64,000 nucleotides of DNA from Pseudomonas haemolytica (GCF_009659625.1 NZ_VOIW01000002.1:558001-622000), one strand, 5' to 3'. Positions 1 through 9,490 are shown, counted from the stretch's first letter. Numbers and translations: made by a program. The notes: generated by a model from the letters alone, not told the origin.

Positions 1-602
1 CCGCCGGCGGTGCCGATCTTGCCGATCACTGCGAGCACGATGTCCTTGGCCGTCACGCCGAAGGGCAACTTGCCTTCGACTTTAACCAACATGTTTTTCA
101 TTTTTTTGGCCACCAGGCACTGGGTGGCGAACACATGTTCCACCTCGGAGGTGCCGATGCCATGGGCCAAGGCGCCGAACGCACCGTGGGTAGAGGTGTG
201 GGAATCACCGCAGACCACGGTCATGCCCGGCAAGGTTGCGCCCTGCTCCGGGCCGATCACGTGCACGATGCCTTGACGCACGTCATTCATCTTGAATTCG
301 GTGATGCCATATTCGTCGCAGTAGTCGTCGAGAGTCTGGACCTGAAGGCGCGAGACCTGGTCGGCAATGGCTTCGATACCGCCCTTGCGCTCAGGGGTGG
401 TCGGCACGTTGTGGTCCGGGGTGGCGATGATGGAGTCGACACGCCAGGGCTTGCGCCCGGCCAGTCGCAGGCCTTCGAACGCTTGGGGCGAGGTCACTTC
501 ATGGATGATGTGACGGTCGATATAGATCAGCGACGATCCATCATCGCGACGTTTCACTTCATGGGAATCCCAAAGCTTGTCGTAAAGCGTTTTGCCGGCC
601 AT
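1..602 (-). CDS. leuC: 3-isopropylmalate dehydratase large subunit (partial, 3' end outside window)
   Basis: Aconitase-family enzyme that, with LeuD, isomerises 2- to 3-isopropylmalate in cytosolic leucine biosynthesis. The visible ~200 N-terminal residues begin [16 protein letters not shown] and continue with [16 protein letters not shown] and TPDHNVPT, which is typical LeuC; the family is about 470 residues, so the [4Fe-4S] cysteines lie outside the window. The ATG at 602 has GAGG eight bases upstream. It is divergent from a LysR gene, an arrangement usual in pseudomonads, where the regulator may control leuCD. Confidence 0.95.
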   Translation of the reverse strand, partial: MAGKTLYDKLWDSHEVKRRDDGSSLIYIDRHIIHEVTSPQAFEGLRLAGRKPWRVDSIIATPDHNVPTTPERKGGIEAIADQVSRLQVQTLDDYCDEYGITEFKMNDVRQGIVHVIGPEQGATLPGMTVVCGDSHTSTHGAFGALAHGIGTSEVEHVFATQCLVAKKMKNMLVKVEGKLPFGVTAKDIVLAVIGKIGTAG

Positions 603-742
603 CAGTCGGTCCTCATCAGCGGTGCTTCTATACGCCGGGCTTTTCAATAACCCTTTGGCTTGTGAGGCTGATGGTATGGCGCTACATTAAATAACTCAAA
701 TTCATATTTTTTATGCTTTGGATTACCAACTGGAATACCACC
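603..742. promoter_or_regulatory. Divergent leuC / LysR intergenic control region
   Basis: 140 bases separate the two divergent start codons. The middle is AT-rich (around 680-715) and should hold both promoters and the LysR operator. I could not single out one convincing -35/-10 pair or a T-N11-A box by eye. Confidence 0.4.
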
Positions 743-1633
743 ATGGATCTGGCCAACCTCAATGCCTTTATTGCCATCGCCGAGACCGGTAGCTTCTCCG
801 GCGCCGGTGACCGTCTGCACCTGACCCAACCGGCCATCAGCAAACGCATCGCTGGCCTGGAGCAACAATTGAAGGTGCGGCTATTCGATCGCCTGGGTCG
901 TGAAGTCGGCTTGACCGAAGCCGGGCGGGCTTTGCTGCCACGCGCTTATCAAATTCTCAACGTGCTGGACGACACCCGTCGCGCCCTGACCAACCTCACC
1001 GGCGAAGTCAGCGGGCGCCTCACCCTGGCCACCAGCCACCATATCGGCCTGCACCGCCTGCCACCGATCCTGCGCACCTTCACCCGGCAATACCCGAACG
1101 TGGCGCTGGATATTCAGTTTCTCGATTCGGAAGTGGCCTACGAAGAAATCCTCCACGGCCGCGCCGAAGTGGCGGTGATCACCCTGGCGCCCGAGCCCCA
1201 CCACCTGGTGCGCGCCACACCCGTGTGGGATGACCTGCTGGACTTTGTGGTCGCACCGGAACACAGCCTGACCAGCAACGGCGCCATCAGTCTGGCCGAT
1301 ATCGCCAGGCACCCGGCGGTGTTTCCAGGCGGCAACACCTTTACCCACCATATCGTCAGCCGCCTGTTCGAGGCCCAGGGCCTGACGCCGAATATCGCGA
1401 TGAGCACTAACTACCTGGAAACCATCAAGATGATGGTCTCCATCGGCCTGGCCTGGAGCGTGCTGCCGCGCACCATGCTCGATGATCAAGTGGCAAGTAT
1501 CGCTTTACCGGGCATACAGCTCAGTCGCCAGCTAGGCTATATCGTGCACACCGAAAGGACGCTGTCGAACGCTGCGCGGGCTTTCATGAGCCTATTGGAT
1601 GCACAGGTCGATCTGCCAGGGTTACCGGCATGA
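743..1633 (+). CDS. LysR-family transcriptional regulator next to leuC
   Basis: 296 residues, the normal LysR length. The N-terminal winged helix-turn-helix is clear (MDLANLNAFIAIAETGSFSG, then TQPAISKRIAGLEQQL), followed by a periplasmic-binding-protein-like effector domain with the usual LxLATSHHIGLHRLPP start. The ATG at 743 is preferred over an upstream in-frame start at 713 because LysR proteins begin at this point of the alignment. Divergence from leuC suggests control of leucine biosynthesis, but the effector is not identifiable from sequence. Confidence 0.9.
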   Translation: MDLANLNAFIAIAETGSFSGAGDRLHLTQPAISKRIAGLEQQLKVRLFDRLGREVGLTEAGRALLPRAYQILNVLDDTRRALTNLTGEVSGRLTLATSHHIGLHRLPPILRTFTRQYPNVALDIQFLDSEVAYEEILHGRAEVAVITLAPEPHHLVRATPVWDDLLDFVVAPEHSLTSNGAISLADIARHPAVFPGGNTFTHHIVSRLFEAQGLTPNIAMSTNYLETIKMMVSIGLAWSVLPRTMLDDQVASIALPGIQLSRQLGYIVHTERTLSNAARAFMSLLDAQVDLPGLPA

Positions 1634-1698
1634 CGCCGTGCGGCCTCGGGTTATAAGTAAACCGCGCTGTTTTCCCATCGAGCCAAGGCCCTTTGATA

Positions 1699-4600
1699 AT
1701 GCGCAATCCTGTCGACTCAGTACCTCCCCTGCCCCGCATTTACGCCCTGGACCCTCAAGCGGCGGAGCAAAGTTGGGACAGCGCCCCGCAACTGCTGGCG
1801 GCACTCAATGCCGCCCGGCTGGGCGCCTGGTGCTGGGAAATCGACACAGGAAGAATCAGTTGGTCACGGGGCACCCAGGCATTATTTGGCTTTAACCCGC
1901 GCCAACCATTGCCCAAGGACCTCGATTACCTCGACCTGCTGGCACCCCAAGACAGCGCGCGCGTGGTGCGCGGTTTCCACGCGGTACTTGCCGGCGAGCC
2001 ATTCGAACGCGCCATGCACCACCGCATCCAGTGGCCCGATGGCAGCCTGCACTGGCTGGAAATCAGTGGCAGCCTGGCGCCAGACAAGACTGGGCGTCGT
2101 CGCATGATTGGGGTGATCCGCGAGATCACCCACCAGCGCGAGCGCGAACACGCCCTGAGCCACTCGGAAAAGCGCTTCGCCACCTTGTTCCATTTATGCC
2201 CGAACATGGTGCTGCTGACGCGCCAAGCCGACGGTTTGATCAGCGAAGCCAACCAGTACTTCGAAATGCTGTTCGGCTGGCCGGTGGCCGACGCCATTGG
2301 CCGCACCACCCTGGAGCTGGGTTTGTGGCGCCACCCGGAACAACGCGCACTGCTGGTCAAGGCCACCCAGCGCAAGGGCGAACCCATCACCATGGAGGTG
2401 CAGTTCTGCGCCAGCAACGGCCAGATCCACGATGGCACGCTCAGCGCCCAGAAGGTTGAACTGGACGGCGAGGCTTACCTGGTCAGCACGTTCCTCGACA
2501 CCACCGAACGCAAAAACGCCGAGCAAGCGCTCAAGGACAGCCAGGAACGCCTGGACCTGGCCCTGGACTCGGCACAACTGGGCACCTGGGATTGGCACAT
2601 TCCCAGCGGCATGCTCTACGGCTCGGCGCGTGCCGCCCAGTTGCACGGGCTGGAACCCATGCCGTTCCATGAATCCTTCGATGCGTTTTTTGACGGTATG
2701 TCCGATGAGGATCGCGAGGGCATGCGCAACGCCTACCGCAGCTTGCGCGAAGGCCCGGACGGCAATTACCAGTTGACCTATCGCGTGCAGATGGAGGATG
2801 GCAGCCCACGCTACCTGGAAAGCCGTGCACGCCTGTATCGCGACGAATCAGGCAAGCCCTTGCGCATGGCCGGGACCTTGCTGGATATCACCGACCAGGT
2901 GGAGCGCGAGCAGCGGCTCACCGCCTCCGAGGAAAAGTTCGCCAGCCTGTTCCAGGCCAGCCCCGACCCGATCTGCGTCACTTGCCTGTATAGCGGCGCC
3001 TTTATGGAGATCAACCCGGCGTTTACCCAGACCTTTGGCTTTACCGCCGCCGAGGTGATAGACAAAAGCGCCGAACAGATCGGCCTGTGGGACGAGCCCA
3101 GCAAACGCCTGCAACGCATCGAGCAAGTGATTCGCGAGCAGGCCCTGAACAACGTGGCCATCGTGGTGCATCACAAGGACGGCCAAAGCCTTACCTGTGT
3201 GATCTCCAGCCGCTTGATCAAGGTCAGTGACCAGCCATGCATCGTTACCACGCTGCGGGATATCACCCAGCAGCAACGCTCGGAGGCTGCACTCAAGGCC
3301 AGTGAAGAGAAGTTCGCCAAGGCGTTCCACTCCAGCCCGGACGCGATTTCCATCACCGAGCGCGACACCGGCCGTTATGTGGAGGTCAATGACGGTTTTT
3401 GCCGCCTGACCGGCTACCGTACCGAAGAGGCCATCGGCCTGACCCTGTACCAGATCGGCATCTGGGCCGATGAAAACCAGCGTGCCGCGCTGTTGGCCGA
3501 GCTGCAGATCAAGGGGCGTATCCATCATCTGGAAATGCTCTGGCATAACAAACGTGGCGAGGTGTTGGCGGTGGAGGTCTCGGTCGAGCCGATCACCTTG
3601 AATGAAACCCCATGCCTGCTGCTGACCGCCCGGGACGTCAGCCTGTTGAAAAACGCCCAGGCACAGATCCGTCACCTGGCCTATCACGACCCGCTCACCA
3701 ACCTGCCCAACCGTGCACTGCTGATGGACCGCCTGAGCCAGCAGATCGCTTTGCTCAAGCGCCACAACCTGCGTGGCGCCCTGCTGTTTCTCGACCTCGA
3801 CCACTTCAAGCACATCAACGACTCCCTCGGCCACCCGGTGGGCGACACCGTGCTGAAAATCGTCACCGCACGCCTGGAAGCCAGCGTACGCATGGAGGAT
3901 ACCGTGGCACGCCTGGGCGGCGATGAGTTTGTAGTACTGCTCAGCGGCCTGGAGGGTACGCGCCAGGACGTCAGCGACCAAGTGCAAAAACTGGCCGATG
4001 CCCTGCGCGAATTGCTCTCGGAGCCGATGTTCCTTGACGGCCATCGGCTGCAGGTCACGCCCAGCATCGGCGTGGCGCTGATTCCCGACCATGGCACTAC
4101 ACCTGCCGATTTGCTCAAGCGCGCCGATATCGCCCTGTACCGCGCCAAGGATTCAGGGCGCAATACCACGCAGATGTTCCACAACAGCATGCAAAAAACC
4201 GCCAGCGAGCGCCTGCGCATGGAAACCGATTTGCGCCTGGCGTTGTCACGCGGCGAATTCAGCGTGCATTACCAACCTCAGGTCGATGCGCGGGGCAACA
4301 AGATTGTCGGTGCCGAGGCCTTGGTGCGCTGGCAACATCCACAACTGGGCGCGCAGTCGCCGGCAGAATTTATCAAGGTGCTGGAAGACAGCGGCCTGAT
4401 CCTGGAAGTCGGCACCTGGATTCTCGATGAAGCCTGTGGCGCCTTTGCCCAGTTGATTGCCGACGGCCTGTTGGACCCGCTCAATTTCAGCCTGTGTGTG
4501 AATATCAGCCCCCGGCAGTTTCGCCAGAACGATTTTGTGGAGCGGGTTGAACACAGCCTCAGGCAGCACCAACTGCCGTTCAGCCTGCTCAAACTGGAAA

Positions 4601-4977
4601 TCACTGAAGGGATTGTGATCCAGAACCTGGACGACACCGTGGTGAAGATGCGTCGCCTGAAAAAACTCGGCGTGAGTTTCGCGATGGACGATTTCGGCAC
4701 CGGCTACTCATCCCTGACCTACCTCAAGCGTCTGCCGGTGGATGCACTGAAAATCGACCAATCGTTCGTGCGTGATGCAACCCACGACCCGAATGATGCG
4801 GAAATCATCCGCGCCATAGTGGCCATGGCACGCAGCCTGAACCTGGAAGTGATTGCCGAGGGCGTGGAAACCCCAGAACAACTGGCGTTCCTGCAAAAGC
4901 TGGGTTGCCATTTATTCCAGGGTTATTTGCACAGCCGGCCGTTGCCGATCGAAGGGTTCAGGCGGTTGCTGGAATAA
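1699..4977 (+). CDS. Multi-PAS GGDEF/EAL cyclic-di-GMP turnover protein
   Basis: About 1092 residues, no membrane segment or signal peptide, so a cytosolic sensor. Order: five PAS-like domains in tandem (roughly 30-150, 155-275, 280-400, 405-525, 530-650, each ending in a DITxQ- or DTTERK-like linker), a GGDEF domain (about 655-825) and an EAL domain (about 835-1090). The diguanylate cyclase motif RLGGDEFVVLL is intact with an RMED inhibitory site five residues upstream. The EAL part keeps GAEALVRWQHP, the ITEG glutamate and DDFGTGYSSL, so it should be a competent phosphodiesterase. ATG 1699 is preferred to TTG 1693. The net activity cannot be read from sequence. Confidence 0.93.
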   Translation: MRNPVDSVPPLPRIYALDPQAAEQSWDSAPQLLAALNAARLGAWCWEIDTGRISWSRGTQALFGFNPRQPLPKDLDYLDLLAPQDSARVVRGFHAVLAGEPFERAMHHRIQWPDGSLHWLEISGSLAPDKTGRRRMIGVIREITHQREREHALSHSEKRFATLFHLCPNMVLLTRQADGLISEANQYFEMLFGWPVADAIGRTTLELGLWRHPEQRALLVKATQRKGEPITMEVQFCASNGQIHDGTLSAQKVELDGEAYLVSTFLDTTERKNAEQALKDSQERLDLALDSAQLGTWDWHIPSGMLYGSARAAQLHGLEPMPFHESFDAFFDGMSDEDREGMRNAYRSLREGPDGNYQLTYRVQMEDGSPRYLESRARLYRDESGKPLRMAGTLLDITDQVEREQRLTASEEKFASLFQASPDPICVTCLYSGAFMEINPAFTQTFGFTAAEVIDKSAEQIGLWDEPSKRLQRIEQVIREQALNNVAIVVHHKDGQSLTCVISSRLIKVSDQPCIVTTLRDITQQQRSEAALKASEEKFAKAFHSSPDAISITERDTGRYVEVNDGFCRLTGYRTEEAIGLTLYQIGIWADENQRAALLAELQIKGRIHHLEMLWHNKRGEVLAVEVSVEPITLNETPCLLLTARDVSLLKNAQAQIRHLAYHDPLTNLPNRALLMDRLSQQIALLKRHNLRGALLFLDLDHFKHINDSLGHPVGDTVLKIVTARLEASVRMEDTVARLGGDEFVVLLSGLEGTRQDVSDQVQKLADALRELLSEPMFLDGHRLQVTPSIGVALIPDHGTTPADLLKRADIALYRAKDSGRNTTQMFHNSMQKTASERLRMETDLRLALSRGEFSVHYQPQVDARGNKIVGAEALVRWQHPQLGAQSPAEFIKVLEDSGLILEVGTWILDEACGAFAQLIADGLLDPLNFSLCVNISPRQFRQNDFVERVEHSLRQHQLPFSLLKLEITEGIVIQNLDDTVVKMRRLKKLGVSFAMDDFGTGYSSLTYLKRLPVDALKIDQSFVRDATHDPNDAEIIRAIVAMARSLNLEVIAEGVETPEQLAFLQKLGCHLFQGYLHSRPLPIEGFRRLLE

Positions 4978-4980
4978 CGA

Positions 4981-5919
4981 TCACATCAGCGCTACGGCGT
5001 GGCCTTTAGTGGGCGCCTTGCCCTGGCGCCCCCATAACTCTTCGCGGCCGTTAATGACCGCCACCGAATGCCCGGTCCGGTTGCACATACCCAGTTGCCC
5101 GTTGGCGAGGTCGCGTACATTCACCCTCTTCATGTGGCTCTTCAATCCCAGCCGCAGGAACCCCTCCCCCGGCCCGGTCTCGTCCTCTCCATTGTTCAAG
5201 CTGCGGATCGCGGCCTGGAAGCTTCGACCCGCCGTACGATCGTTGTTTTCCATCTGCGCACGCTTGGCACTGACCGCGAACAGGAATTGAGCATCCTTGA
5301 GCATCCCTTTATCCGCCCCGACAAACCGCGCACCCCGTGCCCCTTCGGCGAGTTCACGGTCGGTCAGGGTGAGCCTGAAGTCATCACGCATCATCACTTG
5401 GTAGCCGTCATTGGTTCTGGTCACTTCCTTGAAAACATCCGTGGGGCTTTGACCAAATCGATACATCGCCGCCTTGATGGCCGATACCGTCACACAGTTG
5501 CCATCGGGGCCCTGGCGAAACCCGCTCCAGATGTTGTCTGGCTTCGCGCCATTTCGCTTGCTGGAAAGCCCGGGTATTTCCAGCGCCGTGCCTGGCTTGG
5601 GAGCGACAGGTTCTGGCGCCACTTTCGGAGTAACCTTGACGGAAGGGGCAGGCGCATCAGGAAGCACCTGACCTCGGCCATCCGATAACAAACCCTGTAA
5701 CTGAGTAAAAAGTGAACGCAGGGTAGTAAGAACTTCCGGCAGTTTGTCTGTTTCGATTTTGCTTTCCGACACGTCGTTGACAGGAACACTTACACCGCGC
5801 TTAACATCTTCACGGGCACGCCGTAGTTCAGGCCTTAATTCATTACTCGCTTCTACCAGACCACCAAACCTACTGACATCTACAATACGCGCAATATTGT
5901 TAATTGAATGAATAGACAT
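4981..5919 (-). CDS. Orphan protein, candidate HrpL-regulated type III secreted effector
   Basis: 312 residues; I do not recognise a named family. The start at 5919 (MSIHSINNIARIVDVSRFG) has GGAG six bases upstream and is preferred to the longer frame from 6006. The N-terminus is Ser/Asn/Ile-rich without a signal peptide, as in Pseudomonas type III effectors. The C-terminal half (about 160-312) is folded-looking and has a cysteine in GPDGNCVTVSAIKAAM and a histidine in RTGHSVAVINGREELWG, in the order and spacing of papain-like cysteine proteases; this catalytic idea is inference. A strong hrp-box match lies upstream at 6210-6237. It is convergent with the GGDEF/EAL gene, three bases between stops. 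Confidence 0.75.
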   Translation of the reverse strand: MSIHSINNIARIVDVSRFGGLVEASNELRPELRRAREDVKRGVSVPVNDVSESKIETDKLPEVLTTLRSLFTQLQGLLSDGRGQVLPDAPAPSVKVTPKVAPEPVAPKPGTALEIPGLSSKRNGAKPDNIWSGFRQGPDGNCVTVSAIKAAMYRFGQSPTDVFKEVTRTNDGYQVMMRDDFRLTLTDRELAEGARGARFVGADKGMLKDAQFLFAVSAKRAQMENNDRTAGRSFQAAIRSLNNGEDETGPGEGFLRLGLKSHMKRVNVRDLANGQLGMCNRTGHSVAVINGREELWGRQGKAPTKGHAVALM

Positions 5920-6430
5920 GTACTTCTCCACACACAGGCATCCGCGAATACTTACTTCGCCAAACGTGCCTGTTTTTCTTGAAATTTCAACCAAGCCCGC
6001 TACCACCCAGCCTCGGGCGCTGGTCAGCCCCTGAACTGTCTAGTGCGGGTATTGAATGGTGTTTCGATCCAGGAAAAACAGCTTAACCTCACACACTGCA
6101 GAAGATTAATTAACAGAGACATTAGCGATACTCCTATTCGACCCGCCCATTGAGAATCCAGGCGATGATTTTTATGAACTGGAAACAACAGAGTCACACA
6201 GTCCATATATTCGTGGAGAATCCGCCTATCGAGTTCCCGAAACCGTTGCTCATACAAGGAAACCAATACGCACTGGTGGACATCCATCCTTGTTTATTCG
6301 CGTTAAACTCTTGTGTTCAGCTGCATTGAACTTCCACCCAGGCTTACATGCGTTAATACACCGACGACCTGTAAATAGCAGATAATATTCATGCGCCTTC
6401 AAGTTGAGTTTTTATGTTATTTCGCGCACG
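5920..6430. other. AT-rich gap holding the hrp box, no convincing gene
   Basis: About 510 bases, poorer in GC than the neighbours. It contains the hrp-box-like promoter at 6210-6237 reading toward the orphan gene, leaving a long (~290 base) leader. An 87-codon minus-strand frame (6024-6287) runs through the promoter and has no family resemblance, so I do not call it. No chaperone-like small gene is apparent. Confidence 0.5.
6210..6237 (-). promoter_or_regulatory. hrp box (HrpL/RspL-type ECF sigma promoter)
   Basis: On the minus strand the sequence reads GGAACT, 15 bases, then CCACGAA. This matches the HrpL consensus GGAACY-N15/16-CCACNNA at every defined position. It points at the orphan gene at 4981-5919. 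Chance occurrence over 64 kb is not negligible, but its position in an AT-rich leader ahead of an effector-like gene supports it. Confidence 0.65.
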
Positions 6431-6457
6431 CGAAAAAAAGGGCTCCAGTGGAGCCCT
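6431..6457 (-). terminator. Rho-independent terminator of dusC
   Basis: An eight-base-pair stem AGGGCTCC/GGAGCCCT with a three-base loop (6439-6457) is followed on the minus strand by seven T residues (plus-strand A run at 6433-6439). It lies 32 bases after the dusC stop. Confidence 0.85.
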
Positions 6458-6488
6458 CTCAGGTAAATGTAAAAACTTACTTAACGAC

Positions 6489-7451
6489 TCAATCCAACGG
6501 AACTGGGTGCCGCATGCCCAACAGGCGACTGACCTGCTGCAAATCCGTCTCACGGCGCAGGGCCGTGAACAGCTCCACCGCCTGCGGGTAGTTACGTGTC
6601 AGCATCGCCAACCATTGCTTCAAGCGTCCGGGCGCCTGCTTTTCAGTCAGCTGCGCCACCGATTGGCGCCAGAACTCCTGAAGCATGGGCTGCATCTGGG
6701 CCCAGGTCATTTCGACCACCTCCTCGCCCGCCTTCGCTGCCATGATCTGTCGCGCCAGGTCCGGACGCGCCACCAGGCCACGGCCGAGCATAATGTCTTC
6801 GGCGCCGCTGATTTCGCGACAACGCTTCCAGTCTTCGACGCTCCAGATATCGCCATTGGCAAACACCGGCACCTTGACCACGTCCTGCACCCGCGGGATC
6901 CACTCCCAATGGGCCGGCGGCTTGTAGCCATCGACCTTGGTGCGCGCATGCACCACGATATGCGCAGCGCCGCCTTCAGCCAGGGCCGTGGCGCACACCA
7001 GAGCGCCGTCCGGGCTGTCGAAGCCCAGGCGCATCTTGGCGGTTACCGGGATATGCGCCGGCACCGCACGGCGTACATGTTCGACGATCCGGTTGAGCAG
7101 CTCCGGTTCCTTGAGCAGAACCGCACCACCACGGGACTTGTTCACGGTCTTGGCCGGGCAACCGAAATTCAGGTCGATCACTTCAGAACCCAGCTCGCAG
7201 GCCAGGGCGGCGTTCTCCGCCAGGCACACCGGGTCGGAGCCGAGCAGTTGCACACGCAGCGGCACGCCCGCCGCGGTGTGGGCACCGTGCAGCAGTTCCG
7301 GAGCGAGCTTGTGAAAATAGGCAGGCGTGAGCAGGCGGTCGTTGACGCGAATGAACTCGGTCACGCACCAATCGATACCGCCCACGCGCGTCAACACGTC
7401 CCGCAGGATGTTGTCGACCAACCCCTCCATGGGCGCCAAAGCAATTTGCAT
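6489..7451 (-). CDS. dusC: tRNA-dihydrouridine(16) synthase DusC
   Basis: FMN-dependent enzyme that reduces uridine 16 in the tRNA D-loop using NADPH. About 320 residues; the TIM-barrel Dus signature is clear: [14 protein letters not shown] at the start, then [21 protein letters not shown] with the catalytic cysteine, and [13 protein letters not shown]. The cysteine-containing loop and the short C-terminus fit DusC rather than DusA or DusB. ATG 7451 is chosen over GTG 7460. It is the last gene of a minus-strand run with thioesterase, hydrolase and TetR genes, and has its own terminator. Confidence 0.9.
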   Translation of the reverse strand: MQIALAPMEGLVDNILRDVLTRVGGIDWCVTEFIRVNDRLLTPAYFHKLAPELLHGAHTAAGVPLRVQLLGSDPVCLAENAALACELGSEVIDLNFGCPAKTVNKSRGGAVLLKEPELLNRIVEHVRRAVPAHIPVTAKMRLGFDSPDGALVCATALAEGGAAHIVVHARTKVDGYKPPAHWEWIPRVQDVVKVPVFANGDIWSVEDWKRCREISGAEDIMLGRGLVARPDLARQIMAAKAGEEVVEMTWAQMQPMLQEFWRQSVAQLTEKQAPGRLKQWLAMLTRNYPQAVELFTALRRETDLQQVSRLLGMRHPVPLD

Positions 7452-7506
7452 GGAAAACACTCAACAAAAATCGTGGCGCAGTTTACTGGGTTTCCTACGG
7501 CAACCG

Positions 7507-7941
7507 TTAACCCCCTGTCAGGGCGGGGCCGTAACCTTCAATAAACTCAGCGGGCATACGCTTGGGCTTGCCGCTGGACAGCTCGATGCACACAAAGGTG
7601 GTCTGCGCACGCAGCAGGGTCGCGCCATCGCGGGGGCGTACCAGTTGGAAACGACGGGTCATTTTCAAGCGCTGGTCCCAGTCGACGATCCAGGTGGCCA
7701 GTTGCAAGTCGTCGCCCTCATAGCCTGCTGCCAAGTAGTCGATCTCATGGCGCACTACGGCCATGGCACGATCCAGGCGCCGGTACTCGGTGAGGTCCAG
7801 CCCCAGGCGCTGGGAATGGCGCCAGGCACAACGCTCCAACCAAGACACGTACACCGCGTTATTGGCGTGCCCCAGGCCGTCGATGTCGTCAGGTGCGACC
7901 TGCAGATCGATGATAAACGGCGTTGCCATATCCCAGCCCAT
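7507..7941 (-). CDS. Acyl-CoA thioesterase, hotdog fold (4HBT)
   Basis: 144 residues with the hotdog thioesterase pattern: DIDGLGHANNAVYVSWLERCAW holds the catalytic aspartate region and active-site Asn/Tyr of the YbgC/FadM type, followed by DYLAAGYEGDDLQLATWI. It would hydrolyse acyl-CoA thioesters in the cytosol; the acyl chain is unknown. The ATG at 7941 has GGAG six bases upstream, better than the internal ATG at 7929. It lies 55 bases upstream of dusC and 38 bases downstream of a hydrolase gene, all on one strand. Confidence 0.85.
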   Translation of the reverse strand: MGWDMATPFIIDLQVAPDDIDGLGHANNAVYVSWLERCAWRHSQRLGLDLTEYRRLDRAMAVVRHEIDYLAAGYEGDDLQLATWIVDWDQRLKMTRRFQLVRPRDGATLLRAQTTFVCIELSSGKPKRMPAEFIEGYGPALTGG

Positions 7942-7979
7942 GCCTTGCTCCAGTCGATTGATGTCGGCGGGGCAGTGTA

Positions 7980-8816
7980 TCAGGCGGTTTGCCGCGCCTG
8001 TAGGCGGCAGCCGGCCAACAGCGCCAGGACACCTTCGATCACCCGTGGGTCGGCCAGCACTTTCTGGTGCCCGCCGGCTTCCAGGCGCAAAAGACGGCTG
8101 TCGAACCAGGCCTCGTGAATGGCTTGCGACGCCTTGACCGGGACGAAAGTATCGTCTTCGGCATGCACGATCAGGCCCGGGATATTCATGTGGTAGTGGG
8201 CCACATCCAAGTGCTTGAGCGGCATACCGAACGTCAGTTCCACCTCGTGGATAAACGCTGCGCGTGCTCGCGCCGGCAAACCGACCATTTGGGTGAAGCC
8301 GCGCAGCACATCCAGAAAACGCGACGGCGCGGCAATACTCACCAACGCCCCGGCACGCAACCCCAGTTGCACCGCCAGCATCGCACTGGCGCCACCCATG
8401 GAATGGCCGATCACCGCGTGCAGCGGCGGCAACTCGGCCGCAGCCTCGAGCATGGCGCGGGCAAAGAGCAACACATGGGCTTCGCGCCCCGGCGAGCGGC
8501 CATGTGCGGGACCGTCCAGGGCAATCACCGAATAACCGTTATCCACCAACGCAGTGATCAGGCTGGCGAACTGGGTGGGACGACCTTCCCAGCCATGCAT
8601 CAACAACACCGCAGGGCCCTGGCCCCAACGCAGGGCAGACAAGCCAAAGCGCAACGTGATGCGCTCCGATTGCGCCAACAGTGGCAGTTCCCAGTCACGG
8701 GGCGGCAGATCGCGCGGCGTCATGAAAGCACGTCGCATCTTGTTGGCTACGGTTTGCGGCGCCAGGTGCCCCAGGGTGCCGTTGACGCGACGAATCCAGG
8801 TTAACGTGCCCATCAT
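7980..8816 (-). CDS. Alpha/beta hydrolase
   Basis: 278 residues. Shows LLMHGWEGRPTQF (oxyanion loop), the nucleophile elbow GHSMGG, an acid in HAEDDTFVPV and a histidine in AGGHQKVL, a complete Ser-Asp-His triad. No signal peptide. Likely a cytosolic esterase or thioesterase; the substrate is not inferable. It starts 12 bases after the stop of a TetR gene and is probably co-transcribed with it and controlled by it. Confidence 0.85.
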   Translation of the reverse strand: MMGTLTWIRRVNGTLGHLAPQTVANKMRRAFMTPRDLPPRDWELPLLAQSERITLRFGLSALRWGQGPAVLLMHGWEGRPTQFASLITALVDNGYSVIALDGPAHGRSPGREAHVLLFARAMLEAAAELPPLHAVIGHSMGGASAMLAVQLGLRAGALVSIAAPSRFLDVLRGFTQMVGLPARARAAFIHEVELTFGMPLKHLDVAHYHMNIPGLIVHAEDDTFVPVKASQAIHEAWFDSRLLRLEAGGHQKVLADPRVIEGVLALLAGCRLQARQTA

Positions 8817-8828
8817 GCAAGCCCTCTT

Positions 8829-9368
8829 CTAGCGCACGGCGGATTTAGCAGCACGCAGCACACGGTCAGACAACTCACCCGGGCCAAGGGCGCGGGCCAA
8901 GGCCAGGCCACCAATCATCAGGGCCATGTCCGCCAGGGCCTTGTCAGTGTCCTCAGGAGTGGCTGCCAACTGCGCAGCCATCAGTTCACAGTGCTCATTC
9001 AGCGCCTGGCGGAATTCGTCGGGCAGGCGACTCATCTCGCCCACCGTCGCCGGGATCGGGCAAGCCTGGGCCGTGGAGTCGCGGTGCTTGCGCGACAGGT
9101 AAAACGCCGCCACCAGCGCTCTGCGTTCTTCACCGGTCAGTTGTGAATCCATGTCGTCGATAGACGCGCGACGCTTGGCCAACAATTGGGTGAATGCCTC
9201 GAGCATCAAGGCGTCTTTGCTTTCAAAGTGCGCGTAAAAACCACCCACTGTCAGCCCCGCCGCGCCCATGACTTCGCCCACACTCGGCTCAGCCGGGCCA
9301 CGCTGGATCAACGCCGCGCTGGCAGCCTGCAAAATGCGTTCGCGGGTTTGCGCTTTTTTATCGCTCAT
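8829..9368 (-). CDS. TetR-family transcriptional regulator
   Basis: 179 residues. N-terminal TetR DNA-binding domain is typical: TRERILQAASAALIQRG, then VGEVMGAAGLTVGGFYAHFESKDAL. The C-terminal part resembles the NemR/AcrR-type ligand domain with a conserved-looking cysteine at AQACPIP. It heads a co-directional run (hydrolase, thioesterase, dusC) and a 23-base palindrome sits 26 bases upstream of its start, so it is probably autoregulated. Confidence 0.88.
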   Translation of the reverse strand: MSDKKAQTRERILQAASAALIQRGPAEPSVGEVMGAAGLTVGGFYAHFESKDALMLEAFTQLLAKRRASIDDMDSQLTGEERRALVAAFYLSRKHRDSTAQACPIPATVGEMSRLPDEFRQALNEHCELMAAQLAATPEDTDKALADMALMIGGLALARALGPGELSDRVLRAAKSAVR

Positions 9369-9393
9369 GCTTGCCTCCGTCTCTCATGGGTTG

Positions 9394-9416
9394 AATATTA
9401 TTACCATAATAATATT
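9394..9416. promoter_or_regulatory. Palindromic operator upstream of the TetR gene
   Basis: Perfect 10-base arms AATATTATTA and TAATAATATT separated by CCA. It is very AT-rich and overlaps where the promoter -10 should be, as expected for a TetR-family autorepressor site. Confidence 0.65.
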
Positions 9417-9490
9417 TGGCAAGCGACAGACATGACCATCGGTCAGAACGAAAGAATGGATTTGAGGAGGGAATTGGCCAAATGCCAGAC

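Noticed and set aside
2848..4092. Long frame antisense to the GGDEF/EAL gene, and similar long antisense frames over gltX, uvrB and the TonB receptor
   Set aside because: These are mirror frames caused by high GC content of the true genes on the other strand.
6024..6287. 87-codon minus-strand frame in the AT-rich gap
   Set aside because: It runs through the hrp box, has no homology features and unusual composition; probably not a gene.
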